From NCBI GenBank assembly GCA_029532625.1, contig JARFXM010000010.1, positions 2,294,001 through 2,358,000 of the forward strand: 64,000 bases of DNA, read 5' to 3'. Both the position numbers and the translations under genes were made by a program. The notes under the pieces were generated by a model that was not told where the DNA came from, searched no databases, and saw only the letters and a program-made list of their open reading frames with translations. The DNA comes from Lomentospora prolificans (taxonomy: Eukaryota > Ascomycota > Sordariomycetes > Microascales > Microascaceae). Position 1 is the first letter of the stretch. Each line of letters starts with the position of its first letter. Positions 22,400-33,713 of the stretch are shown here, in pieces.

Positions 22400-23278
22400 C
22401 TAGGGGAATACGCTCGTCAAAACGTCGCCGTATTCTGTATACGATAATCCCATCTTTTCAATGTCGTAATCATTCCAGTAGCCTCCTCCGCCAAGCTCGC
22501 TCTGCTGATGCCATGCAGAAAATCTGCTCCGAGCCTGTGCCGCCGTCGTCCCATAAGACGGCTTCGAGTCATTCACTACCCACAAAAGAGGCACGACCTT
22601 CATCCCGAGTGCTCTCTGCCAACTTCCCGGGTCGTTGTAGGCACCACCATCGTAACACTGCAAGTACACCCTGTCCATAAGGAGGTCCGGCTCTTGGAGA
22701 CCCGCGTTGAGCTGCGACGTGACGGCAATCCAGAAGTTGCCGTTGGTGTACGGCGCAATGGTGTACTTGTACCCGATTTCCCCTAACATCTTCCCAAAGG
22801 CTACCGTGCTAGCGACCTGGTAGAGCGATTCGTCGTCATTGTTGACCGCGTTGAGCGTCCACGCCTCTTTCAGCGCCGCGAAATTGCGGTAGAGCGGCGA
22901 GTCGGCGTTGGGTCCCGGATTCGCCATGAGGTCCGCGACGTGCTGTGAGTTCATCGAGATCTCGAGTCGGTCCACGGCAGTCTCGCCTGTTTTGAAAGAT
23001 CGCACCTTCTCGGCCAGCTCGTCGCCGCCCACATATTCGCCTCCCGATGCGATGACAACGTCCTGGCTTCCCGGCGTGTTGGAGTAGTACTTGATGTCGC
23101 CGTTGTCGAGGATTCCGACGCCGAATATGATTAAGCTATTGAACCCGCTGGTTTTGAGTGCGGTCGTGTTCGATTTCATGACATCTTTGAATAAGAAGAT
23201 GCTCCTGATTGTTTGGGCGCAAGCGCACTGCAGGAACGTTTCAAACAAGAGTGCTCTTGCTAGTAAATGGAGCTTCAT
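22400..23278 (-). CDS. secreted GH18-like TIM-barrel protein, uncharacterised
   Basis: Single-exon protein of 292 aa. I chose the ATG at 23278 because it starts a signal peptide (MKLHLLARALLFETFLQCACA) with a typical Ala-x-Ala-type end; a frame extends further upstream. The mature part has strand-like blocks that resemble the GH18 superfamily fold: FNSLIIFGVGILDNGDIKYY, DRLEISMNSQHVADL, KYTIAPYTN, DRVYLQCYDGGAYNDPGSW, KVVPLLWVVND, and ARSRFSAWHQQSELGGGGYWN. The classical GH18 motif DxxDxDxE is not visible, so catalysis is uncertain; it may be a chitinase-like or lectin-like protein. Fungal homologues are usually annotated only as secreted or coagulation-factor-like proteins. It is followed head to tail, on the same strand, by the amine oxidase. 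Confidence 0.65.
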   Translation of the reverse strand: MKLHLLARALLFETFLQCACAQTIRSIFLFKDVMKSNTTALKTSGFNSLIIFGVGILDNGDIKYYSNTPGSQDVVIASGGEYVGGDELAEKVRSFKTGETAVDRLEISMNSQHVADLMANPGPNADSPLYRNFAALKEAWTLNAVNNDDESLYQVASTVAFGKMLGEIGYKYTIAPYTNGNFWIAVTSQLNAGLQEPDLLMDRVYLQCYDGGAYNDPGSWQRALGMKVVPLLWVVNDSKPSYGTTAAQARSRFSAWHQQSELGGGGYWNDYDIEKMGLSYTEYGDVLTSVFP

Positions 23279-23951
23279 CGCATTGGATCCTGGATGCGCC
23301 TCGACTGACAACGAAGTATCTGGCTAGAAGGAGTAGTGAACTGCCCATTTTTCTTGTCGGTTTTCTTCATTCGAACTGGGCGAAATATATAGATAATTTA
23401 TATCGTCCTTCTTTCCGATATTATCGGGGGAGAAAGGAGGGGTAGCCGGGATTCTATATTGGGTCCCGGATAATGAAACGAATCGATATCTGGAAACGGG
23501 CAAGTCGATCGTGAAATAATGAGCTGGGGTAAGTTTACCAGGCTAATCTCTGTTAATTAGCCATTGTGTGTGCGCTGGTCCCGACTCATTATGTCTGGTT
23601 CAGGGGTCGTGACAGTTGACACAACAAGGGGATGGAGACCTAATCGGTGCTCTTGGGATTGATTTTGGTCAGCACTACACCTCTTTACAGGGGCCGCAGG
23701 CCGGCAGAGTCACCTTGAAGTTGGTCTCAATAAAGAGTCTAGAGAAAGTGGCTTTAGATACTATACTCAAGATAGGGTATAAATGATAATGATAATAATA
23801 ATAATGACAAGTATTGGGGTAAGCGGGGTATAAATTTGGGATTGAACAGGACCAGCTTGCCCTGATCGTATTACCATCGGTATAGCCAGCAGTGGTGGAA
23901 TAGTCTCATATTATATCCCACAGCTCCATCACTTCGTCACCGGTTCCGAGC
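23279..23951. other. intergenic with a short AT-rich microsatellite
   Basis: About 670 bp between two minus-strand genes. A GATAAT/AATA-type tract occupies about 23781-23808. No other feature recognised. Confidence 0.5.
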
Positions 23952-25976
23952 TTAAAAGACCACACCCTTGGTCTGTCTCTTCTCCTTAAGGTCCAAGTTC
24001 CTAATCATAAACATCCAAACGAAGCAGAGACTGAACACACCGACACCAGCCGCAAGCATCCTAGCCTGACCATATCCGTAAGCCTCCTGGATCGCAGTCC
24101 TCTCGGGGCTTCCAACGGGGTAAGCGAGCTGAGCGGGCAAGCTGGAGTAGATGGTGGTCACGTTGGCCAAGGCGGACTCTGGCAACTCGCGCATGAGGGC
24201 AGGTAGGAAGGTGTTGGTCCAGATGGCACCGGAGACGGTGTTACCAATGGCTCCGCCCATGGTGCCTGACACGTAGAGAAAGGCGAGCACGGCGGCGACG
24301 TGCTGGTGGTCGACGGCGGCGAGGACGGCGAGCTGAACGAGGAGAATGAAGACACTGCCGCCGATGGAGATGAAGATCTCACACATGATGATATAGCCAA
24401 TGTGGACGTTGGGCTGGCGGAAGTAGATCATGAGGCCGAGACCAAAGGTGTAGATGGGGACAGTGACGTAGAAAAGCCACTTGAACCGACCCGTCCTGCG
24501 GATGAGGTAGCCGACAATGAAGAGGAGAACCCCGGAGACAACTTGGAAGGTGCTGTTTACATATCCGGCCTCGGCGATGTCGAGGTTGCAGACGACCTGC
24601 AGGAAGGATGTGAAGTAGCTGTTCCAGCAGTAGTAGGAGATTTGGTAGGTGGCGTCGATGAGGCAGGCTCCGATCACGGTGCGGTCGGTAAGGAATTCGT
24701 TCTTGAGGAAGGGAGCCGGGGCAAGGTAAGTCTCGTACAAGCCGAAAGCAATAAGCAGGAGGAAGCCAACGACAATCATGGCGATGATGTAGTCAGTCTT
24801 CCAGCCGTCGGGGGCAGATCGAGCGAGGGTAAAAGGCAGCAAGAAGATAGTAAGACCCCCAGCGAACAAGATGACACCAGGAGCTGTGCCTCGTTAGCAC
24901 CAAGAACATTGGGTGACCCGGAGATAGGAGCTGGCTACTTACCATCAAACTGCATGATGCCGTGTAGAAGGCTCTGAACCCAAGTTCGGCCACTCTTTTC
25001 CTTGATAAAGATGCCTCGCTTCTCGGCCTTGCGAAGGTTGTGCTTCAAGGTCCAGAACAAGGGAATGGTAACGGCGGGTACGATGATGGCGAAGCAACCG
25101 AAGCCCCAGCGCCAGTTGACGTTGTAATAGAAGCCCTCGGCCGCCTTGGATCCGGCGAACGCGGTGATCATGTAGGGCGACGAGGTGAAGGCGAAAGCGA
25201 GACCTCGGTTCCTCAGGGAAGTCGCGTCGGCGGCCAGGACACACACAGTGTAGATGATACCGGCGAAACCGATGGAGTAAAAGACCTGTACATTCTAACG
25301 GTGAGCGGATGCGAAGAGCCATGTCATCAGGCGTGGGAGAAATTATTAATACTCACCTGCGCAGCGCAGAACATGGCGAGGTTGTGGGAAGTGGCCATGA
25401 GAATGACGCCCAAGGTCGAGGAGCACGTCACGAGGAGGAAACCCTCTGCACGGCCCCAAAGATCGAGCAACTTGGCCATGGGAATGTAGACTGCGGAAGT
25501 CATGGCATCGGACACGATGCTGATGACGGTGAGCAGGGAGTGAGACTGGAAGTCGCTGGTGACGAAGGGCGTCAAGCTGTAGAGAACCGAGATTCTCATG
25601 CCGTTGGTCAAAAAGATGATCCAGATACTTGGTCCAAAAACGTTAGTAAAAAGCCTGTGTGTAGCAATGCACGCACGCGGGCAGGGAAAACGTACTTGAT
25701 CAACAGGGCGGCCAGCCACTTCTTGTCCCAGGCCAAGGCCACGGCCTCGACTTTTTGAACACCGAGCTGGGCATCCTGGGCCGGAGCAGCCGCCTTCTCA
25801 AGCTCGGCGTCGATGGGGCCATCGACACCAGGAGTGATAGCCTCGCTGTTCGCGACCGGAACAGCCTTCTCCGTAGCGGAAGGAGTCTCCGCGTTCGCGG
25901 TCTCCGGGGCGGTGGCTTGGATGTTCTTGGGTGCGGCGGCCCCGACCGCGGTTCGGATGGTGTGTAGGATCGACAT
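23952..25976 (-). CDS. siderophore-iron MFS transporter (SIT/Mir family)
   Basis: Plasma-membrane importer of ferric siderophores, 608 aa, with about 14 helices. Four minus-strand exons: 25976-25696, 25627-25357, 25285-24943 and 24883-23952. Introns are 25695-25628, 25356-25286 and 24942-24884, all GT-AG. The first ~75 residues are a cytosolic Ala/Glu/Pro-rich tail. Family blocks follow: MRISVLYSLTPFVTSDFQSHS, AKLLDLWGRAEGFLL, VFYSIGFAGIIYTVCVLAADATSLRNRGLAFAF, the loop-six segment RWGFGCFAIIVP, MQFDAPGVILFAGGLTIFLLPFTLA, and ISYYCWNSYFTSFLQVV in the second half. It ends KRQTKGVVF. Such genes are normally repressed by iron through the GATA factor SreA. I looked for ATCWGATAA in the upstream 300 bp and did not find a perfect site. 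No siderophore biosynthesis gene is in the window. Confidence 0.9.
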
Positions 25977-28408
25977 TTTCTCTCAGAACCGACCAAATAG
26001 TAGAAGCGAGGTCACAGCGGCGGATGGAGAAGAGCAAGCAATTAGAAGTAACACATGAAGGGCACGGGGCAAGCATGAGTTTTAACTGAAGTCGTGCCGA
26101 TCCTCCCTCACAGGGATTAGCATGCAGTGTTCATCCGACAACGCGGGTTCCAATCCCGCTACCCTAAGAAGGGAATTGTGAGCTCTGCAGCCTCAAATAG
26201 TATTACGGGGCATGATTTCCAAAATGGGGGGATTGACGCGCGCAGAGACATGCCATTTGCGTGGGAATAGACCCGTACCCTCCACATGCGCACGCTCGAA
26301 TCCGGGTTCGCCCTCGGGCGCCGAGAACGTTGGAGTGGAGGCTTGCGAATGTCGGAACCAGTGGTTTACAAGGGGCTGGGTCCGTGATCGGTCTCTGTTG
26401 GGGGGTATATTCGCCTCTCGGGGATATTTATGGATAGTGATTGATCCCCCATCCTTTTTTTGGCCTTACAGTCTCCGGAATGTCGACTAGGAATATTGGA
26501 TGTGGTCATGTCAATGCTGATCCTTCAACTAAGGGAAGCCGATGACGCTAGGGCTAGCCACAGCCGACAATCGGGTGTTGGGTCTACAAGTCTGACATGG
26601 CCGTCGTCTCATGAGTCGCAAGAAGGAAGAGAATTCTTGGCGAAGGCCAGTCTTGGCTGTTCTTAACCTGAGTTCCTGGCAGGAACTGTGCAGCAATGTT
26701 ACCTATTAGCAGTAGTGGGAAAAAAGAGAAAAAAAAAACAGAATGATCATATGCCGAAAATCGGCCAAGATTCAGCGGCAAGGATCGAAAAAAGGAGTCG
26801 CCATGACACTCACGAAGCAGGACAGCCACAACCAGGATTTGAAGATGTGGAGGTAGAGGCACTTGGCGGTTCCACATTGCCAAGTAATATCTCTCACGGT
26901 GAGCCAGGTCTCTCCAAGCCTACTATTACTAGTCATAGTCATAGTAGACATACCAACATAGAGCATCAAGAGGAGAGGCGATCACCGAAAAGGTCCATCT
27001 TATCAATCAGCGCATTTAATCTGATGGTATCTGGTGGGTGGCATGCTTGCCCCCACCTCCACCCTTCCATCGACCTCCATCTAACCCCTTTCCGTCCACC
27101 TCTCCGCCTGGACCGTTCCCTGTCTGTGGAGAGGAAAAAAAATTTTAGCGTTGCGCATTCCCACCGTATCCTTAGGTAGGCTATGAGTAGGGGTCTGGGC
27201 CCTGTTGATAAGACTTGATGAGACATGCTGAAATGATCGCAAAGTGAGTGAGCAGAGCGGTGGCAGCAGCAGCGGGCTGAGGCGCCAGATCAAATGCGAA
27301 CAGTCTGCAAACTTTTACCATCCTCTTTTCCACTTTGCTGATCTTGGATCGAATTCCTCGCCATTTTTGGTGTTTCCGGCCTTCTCCCCGAAGGAAGCAT
27401 GCAAAGGAAGGGAAGGGATTAGCACGGCGATGGGACGTGGGCGATGTTACATTCACGCGCACGAGGTTGCATCGCATCCAACGAAGAGGAGGAGTCAACG
27501 AGTGGGTTCCGCATCCCGCTAGGCTTGGCGATGCCAGCAACGCTAGTTCGCTTGAAATGGTCGCCGCATTCACCCCATCAAATTCTCCTCTATCGCTGGC
27601 CCTCGTCCATCATCTTTCCGGAGATTTTCACTCGCTCTTCGCTGGTACCCTAGCAGCTTAGCTCCCAAATGAGCCAGCGAAGGATACCGGCGATTAGGGC
27701 CTCCCGTTGTCGCTGGCGAGGGTACACTATCCTTCTGGCATTAGTGGGTGGTAGGGTTGACGGCACCGATAGCCAGCGGTGCAGGCTAATGCTACTGAAA
27801 ACCTCGCGATTGTTCGACGGTCTGTTAATGACTCGCCTCGATGATGATCCGTTTCCAAGGCGTCCGAGCGCGCGAGTCGTGTATGGCATCCCCGCCAGTC
27901 CACTTGCTACCTACTACTCAGTCCTGTTGGAGAGTAATACTTGTTGGAGAGTACTGGGTTCAACAAGTCCGTCAGTCTAGATTGCCACATTCCGCGGGAG
28001 TAGAACTAGATTCGGAAAACGAGTGACCCTGCATGGCATGCAAGACTGACCATGAGCTTACGCCAGCTGCACAAGACCACCACTCGCCACTCGCAATTGC
28101 AAGCGTATCCTGGCACAAGCAGGGTCGCCCAACTTCCTGCAGTCATTCCGGAAATGGCACGGGAAACGAATGTTTTTTTCTTTTTTAGTCGTTAGCGTCA
28201 TTCATGAACGGCCCAGCTACATGTGCTAGTTGATTTCACTTACTTTTCTAATCATTTCTTTCGCCTTGAAGTTTTTTTCACTGGGATCTGGTCTACCTCT
28301 CGGAGAGGGCTTCGGCATGGTATGCGCCGAACCTAGCCGAGCGTTGTTGTCGAGTGAAGCTTATGCGGCATGCTCTATGACCCGATCTACCGTGTCATGT
28401 CCCCCCAT
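25977..28408. other. 2.4-kb gene-free stretch
   Basis: This stretch holds the transporter promoter at the left end and 3' flank of the esterase gene at the right. Short open frames on both strands overlap each other and lack protein-like features. A tRNA T-arm-like hairpin lies at 26142-26158 (listed separately). Homopolymer runs occur near 26730. Confidence 0.5.
26142..26158 (+). other. T-arm-like hairpin, possible tRNA remnant
   Basis: A perfect 5-bp GC stem with a 7-base loop TTCCAAT matches T-arm geometry and the B-box core except for C at the purine position. No D-arm, anticodon arm or acceptor stem could be fitted upstream, so a functional tRNA is not supported. It could be a SINE or tRNA relic, or chance. 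Confidence 0.25.
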
Positions 28409-29591
28409 TCACTCTACCAAAGCAGCCTGAGCCTCCAACTTCTCTTTCACAAACTGCAACAAAATAGCAATGGCCTTTTCGGCCGGCTTGAAACCTGGGA
28501 ACACAGTGAATGCATGCGGTGCCCCGCGAAATATCTTGACCACCGCTTCGCTCCCCGTACTCATCCACTTGGCGCTCATCAATAACGTATCATCAAGCAG
28601 CTGATCCATGGTGCCACAAAGGAACAAAGCCGGTGGGAGAGATCCCGTCGCTTGGGCCAGGCCTTCCATGTCGTCGTAGAGCGGTGAGATCAGGGGGTTG
28701 CGACGCTCCTCGATCGTCATGCCAGGTGTCCACGCGTCGGCAAATCGTTGCATCGACTCACGGTCGATGGCGAGGGGCTGTTTAAAGGAGGACATCTTGG
28801 ATAAGTTGAGTGTGAGGTTGAATTGGCCGCAGGGAAGGACCACGCCCGAGAGGCGATGGTTCGGCCCAGAGCGGAGGAGATGGAATGTAGTGAGCGCGGC
28901 AAGACACCCGCCGGCTGACTCACCCCCGACGAAGAGGAGCCGCGCACCATAGGCGGACGGACCGTGGTCGACGAGGTACTCAGCAATGTCGACGCAGTCA
29001 TGCACCGCGGCGGGCCAAGGGTCCTCTGGCGCCAAGCGGTAGCCGACGGAAATAGCAGTCAGTTGACATTGGTTGGCGTAGCGCTGGAGCGCGCCATGCT
29101 GCCTAATACGATACACAATACTTTAACGGGCGGCTCAATAAAGATCGAGCCATGTAGCGGAAATGACTCTGACGCCTGAGTGGGCCGTGGAAAAGAGATA
29201 AAGAAGAAAATAGAGGCACCCCAGAGAGTTGGAAAGGGCGGCGCGAATACTTACAGTTGGTGGGTACCAAGCACGAATCCCCCGCAATGAATGTGAAGAA
29301 AGAGGCCTTTAGTTGGCTTCCCATCTTCTGGCGCATATATGCGCATGGGTATTTGTCGACCGGCGTCCCTCGATCGAACGACGCCGTCAGAAAAGGTGAT
29401 AGACCGGGCCGGGGAGCGGCGTCTCGCCCGCCTCCTGCATCTCACGGTATTTTGCGATGCCAACTTCGTGCCATTTACGCCCTTTGGTGTTAATGTTTTC
29501 AATAACCGCGTTGGTTTTCTTTACTTCTTCTGTAATACTCTCCGGGCTAAATTTGGAGTCGGCAAGAGAAATGTCGCTAGTGTATCGTCAT
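28409..29591 (-). pseudogene. HSL-family alpha/beta-hydrolase (esterase/lipase), frame-broken N-terminus
   Basis: Minus-strand esterase of the hormone-sensitive-lipase family. The catalytic part is intact over two exons joined by intron 29254-29103 (GTAAGT...ATTAG). FLHIHCGGFVLGTHQ is the oxyanion block (HGGG changed to HCGG), GGESAGG holds the nucleophile Ser, LCGTMDQLLDD the Asp, and GAPHAFTVFPG the His. The N-terminal part is in another frame. KWHEVGIAKYREMQEAGETPLPGPV (about 29480-29412) is typical for the family but must shift to reach ITFSDGVVRSRDAGRQIPMRIYAPEDG, so one base is extra or two are missing near 29400-29412. A start codon in the first frame is also lacking: the ATG at 29591 is followed by TAG after four codons. 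Either the gene is inactivated, or it needs an unseen exon plus an assembly error. The triad itself is preserved. Confidence 0.65.
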
Positions 29592-29975
29592 GATGAACTA
29601 CTGAACGGGTTGCAAGAGGGACAAGGGATGTTATTCGCCTAGGAAGTTTGCAGATGAGTCCTGACCTATTTTCTCTCCATTCGCAGAGGTACGATCTATT
29701 GAACCCGGAAACTCCAATCGAAACCCCGCTGGTGTCCGACAAAAGGCATATCGCCAATATCTTAGGCTCACTTTGGGAAACAGGAACCAACCCTGCAACT
29801 GTTACTACATAGCATTATTTGCATTACTATGTTATGAAGGCCTCTGATCAAGCCCTCTGACTAAACCCTAGCGCCGAATATTAGTACACATGTCCCTCTA
29901 TCTATATATACGACTTTTTCTGTTAAATTCGATGTTGACTTTTCTCCGACGCCCGGAAATCTCATGTGCTCATAC
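29592..29975. other. intergenic
   Basis: About 380 bp between two minus-strand genes; nothing recognisable. Confidence 0.5.
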
Positions 29976-31437
29976 TCATGCGCCTTGTTTCCTCATGTCT
30001 CTCGCCCACTCCCTATCCTCATGCTTTAGCTCCTTCTGCACGTAGAGCGTCGTTATCAACGCCCACACCCCGCCCCACACAAACGGAACGGACCATCCAA
30101 TGGCATAGGCATAGTCAACGTGGAGCGTGAAGATGAGAATGGTACACACCACGGCCATGCCCTCTGCTCCCACCGCCCAAAAGACGCCCAGGCGACGAAG
30201 CATGGCTCGGAAGATGTGGCTTGCCTCATACCTCCGATCGAGGGCTTCGCGGTAAACTGTTCCACCTCCACCATCGACTGCACAGATGTCCTCGACGAGG
30301 CTGTAGATGCAAGGACGCAACTGGGCGCCCCGTGGTAGGGAAGATATGCGAATGGGTGCCGGGTAATGGAAAACACGGAGGATATCGACGATTAGAAGCT
30401 CGGTGCCGAAGACGAATAGCATCGTTGTTGGGGCCATGGCGATGAGCCGAATAAAAGGGTCATGTTGGACGCTCCCACTGTATTAACTTGTGTCAGAAAC
30501 GAAAATCATTGACGAAGAAGATTGGCGCCGAAAATATCTCCACTCACACGATAAGCTCAACCATAATAATCAACCAAGCCAGCGTAAAATTCCAGTGAAA
30601 GAAGTCCAGATGCCACCTCCCACCGCCAATAACCCGGCAATTACTGTTCTTCTTCCAGAGGTTCCACATTCTCAGGAAATATTCCAGAATACTGGCACCT
30701 CCAATTGCAGCAGTAACGATGGTGAAGACGTTATTCGCCGACAACTTTTGCCTGTCTTGGGGTACACCAGGGCCTACAGTGTACCACAGGCCAAAGTAAA
30801 GGGCGATTGGCATCACGACCGAATCAAGAATGATGACGGACCACCAGAGGAATATAGACATTTTCCTCGTCCGTAACGTGTAATTTAGGCGAGGCGGTTC
30901 AGCCAGAAACATCGCTTCAGGTCCAGCCGAATCGGTATCGGGCGCTGGAGGCGCCGGTGCTGCCGCCACTGGGTGTACTGTACCGTTCTCGGAAATCGAA
31001 GGGCGAGCGGATGATCTCTGCAGCGAAAGTGACCGCCTCGCAGCCAGCGGCAGAGAGTTTGCGGGAAGCTTTTTTATCGGCCTTTGGAACGGGCCATCGT
31101 ATCGCCTGTCGAACTCTTCACTGGTCCTCCCCCGCGCCGCTGGGAGTTGGCTGGTGGATCTCCGTCCAGGTGTATTGTGGGCCGGTAACGAAAAGTCAAC
31201 AGCTCTCGTCGGTCCTGGCATTGAGAGTCGTGCTGGGGCCGGTGTTGTGTGCATCGAGGGGGATGATTCAGCACGTTCGTCTCTGAGCCTCGGTCGGGCG
31301 GGAGAGTTGTCCGCGTTGGTCTCTACGGCATCCTGGCTGGCGCTGCGTGTTGGATTGTTGGTATCATGTGGCTGCTCTCTTTCGATGGGCGAGCTCGGTT
31401 TTTCTTTCGTCGGCGAGGTCAATGTTCCGACCGCCAT
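29976..31437 (-). CDS. fungal membrane protein, six predicted helices, unknown function
   Basis: Two minus-strand exons, 31437-30548 and 30477-29976, joined by intron 30547-30478 (GTGAGT...ACAG), giving 463 aa. The first ~180 residues are a disordered Ser/Pro/Arg/Ala-rich cytosolic region with many potential phosphorylation sites. Hydrophobic segments follow: WWSVIILDSVVMPIALYFG, FTIVTAAIGGASILEYF, FTLAWLIIMVELIV, TMLFVFGTELLIVDILRVF, VFWAVGAEGMAVVCTILIF, and WSVPFVWGGVWALITTLYV. Between helices 4 and 5 lies a soluble loop with DICAVDGGGGTVYREAL that resembles a conserved fungal pattern. The C-terminus is charged. I recognise no transporter or enzyme motif. Spacing and layout give no hint of function. 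Confidence 0.75.
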
Positions 31438-33029
31438 GTTTCACAGAGAGTTGATATTTTAAAAGAAAACAAACTGGAATGGACGAATCGACATGCACCA
31501 CGCTGCGTGTATTTAGCGTGGAACTGGGATCCAGCTCATGATGCTGAAGGAGCAAGTGATATACCCGGGAATACGTCACGTCATGATCTACAGGGAGGCT
31601 TGCTGTGAATTATGTCATACGTGCTGTCGGAAGTTTAGCATCATCTTTGCTGGAGACGCCGTGCCTATTGGTTGCATCAGTCTTGGCTTTCGCCTCAATG
31701 ATAGAATATTGAATTATGCTAAGATAGTGCACTACCACTTCGTTGCTTCTCCCTACCTGGCGATGACGCCTGGCCAAGATGACGGATAGTTTTTTGCATA
31801 TTCCTCATATATCTTCCCCGGGATACCTTTGTCACCATATGGCCGCGAAAGTCAATCAACATCTACAAAGAATAATCATCTGGTCCCTTGTTCCAGCGGG
31901 GCCATCTCGCTCAACAGCTTTTGGGAAAACCGACTCTTGAGTGGGTGTACGTGGTGACGTCATCCTGTCATGACCCCGAATCGGGAATCGTGCGTCACAC
32001 CACATGGCATGCTTCTCACTCACAATTGAAAACTGGAGAATGCATCGCATCCCTAGTGTTCTATGTCATACGAAGTATACAGTCGTACGTTGTCTACTCC
32101 ATCCCTGTCTTGTCAAACGTTCTCCCAGCTCAGCCAATCCATTGCCGGGATTACACAAAATCCTACTAATCTGTAGTTAAACCTTCTCTCGCAATAGTAG
32201 TTCTTTCCCTGCGCTGGGCCCCCTAAACAATTCAATTATTCAATTCCACTTTAGTCTAGCCCTATTGTAGGCGCTTCTATCAATAAGCCCAGCCCCGGGA
32301 CCCAGATCCGGAGAAGCCCACTCCCACTTGGCTTTACATAAATGTTGTGGGGTTGGTGCGCAGTGTAACAGAATTGAAGCCCATGTGGCTTATCATCGTG
32401 GGCCCAGCTGGCTGATCAGTGGATCACGAGGCTGGGCAATAGTATAGTGGCTATATCTAAGTCGAACACGTGCATACAATACAAACTGAGGCTAGACGTC
32501 AGGGAAGTGAGCCCGATTGTTGGCCAATCGCTGGATCCCTCCTCGCCCTAGTCTATCCAAACCCCGACCCGGACTCGGTAGATATATGGTGTGGTCGCAA
32601 CGCGTGGCAGCTTGGTCTTCAGTACCTGCTACTCTCGGCGCAGGTTAATAATATTGGATTCGCCGTGGGCGAGCCCAAGTTACCGGTACTCTAGCCTTGG
32701 TCCCATGGATGAAAGCTGAAACGAATTGGAATGTCACCTAAGTCCAAGTAGAGCGACGATAGGCCATCCATGTACCACCAGGTTTCGCGTCGGCATGGCT
32801 CTCGAAATCACCAACAGACAGCTTAAGCAGCTGCACTGGTGATGGGGAGGGGTTCAAAATACTGAGCGTCACAGGTCGCACCGGGCAGTCACTTGACTTT
32901 AATGATCCTCAGTGGACTCCCTACTTCGACCAGTTCAAGCCTGTATTATGAGGAACCCTCAGGGCCGGTAGTGTGAGCAAGCATACTTCTCCCACGACAT
33001 GTGAAAGAGCTAAACTTACTCGTCTACCA
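31438..33029. other. intergenic, possible extra AA9 relic sequence at right end
   Basis: About 1.6 kb without an intact gene. The last ~250 bp (from about 32780) have short coding-like stretches such as LDFNDPQWTPYFDQFKPV on the plus strand that may belong to the AA9 relic but could not be aligned. Confidence 0.4.
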
Positions 33030-33371
33030 CTGTGGAAATTTTACGATTTCGAAGACGAAACCTCCAGCAAAGTAATACCTACTGCGCTTTGAGCACATCT
33101 TCCCGAACGAAATTGACGCGCAATACTACGTGAACCCCCCCTCCATGTAGAGATTCTGAACCCAGAGGATGAAGTTGGGAGTCCAGGGCCACTAGTGAAG
33201 CTAGCTGGAGCTTATGCTGGCACAGGCCCAAGCTAGTAAGTGGGTGCTTTGGCCAATGACAATTCTATTCAGCTAGCTAACACCCTTCTAGATGTGTACT
33301 TCTCCACGTACAACTTGAATTTTGATATAGACACGTTTGTCACTCCGGAACCTGCTGTTTGGCTAGGCTAG
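33030..33371 (+). pseudogene. AA9 polysaccharide monooxygenase relic
   Basis: Plus-strand C-terminal remains of an AA9 gene in several frames. LWKFYDFEDETSSK recalls the family's WFKIxExG segment. YLLRFEHIFPNEIDAQYYVN matches the YLLRxExIALH...AQFYxxC block, including the axial Tyr. VEILNPEDEVGSPGPLVKLAGAYAGTGPS matches the PLVKIPGAY block. After an intron-like gap (about 33237-33292) comes VYFSTYNLNFDIDTFVTPEPAVWLG with a stop at 33369. One frame change lies between the first two blocks and another before VEILNP, and a stop follows GTGPS. The N-terminal copper-binding His region was not found. It is therefore a dead second copy, different in sequence from the intact AA9 at 5.5-6.4 kb. Confidence 0.7.
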
Positions 33372-33713
33372 CGCCGAGCGGTTTTGTACGCAGAGGATGA
33401 CTTGGTAGAGTATGGAGGCTTGGGTAATTGGACATATCTCTGAGTACCACTAATCGCCCAACATCTACACTCTATCCGGCCCTCCTCACCAACTTCTCGT
33501 AGCCAGAGGCTTCAATTAATAGTTGTATATTATAATCAACATTGAAAGCGAGAATTGTGATTAGATCTGTCGTGTCCGCTGTATTATCTTGTCCACTCTC
33601 TAACAATCCCTACCCACACTCGAGCCTGCACCATCTAACCACGACCACGTATGTGATCAAACTCGGGATTTCTGGAGGTACGGCGCTTCAAGTTCCTTCG
33701 TATATCTGCGTTT
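33372..33713. other. intergenic
   Basis: About 340 bp, 3' flank of the repeat-protein gene; nothing recognised. Confidence 0.4.

Noticed and set aside
26688..27179. 163-codon plus-strand frame
   Set aside because: Low-complexity His/Pro/Arg/Ser composition and overlap with other equally long random frames; no family.
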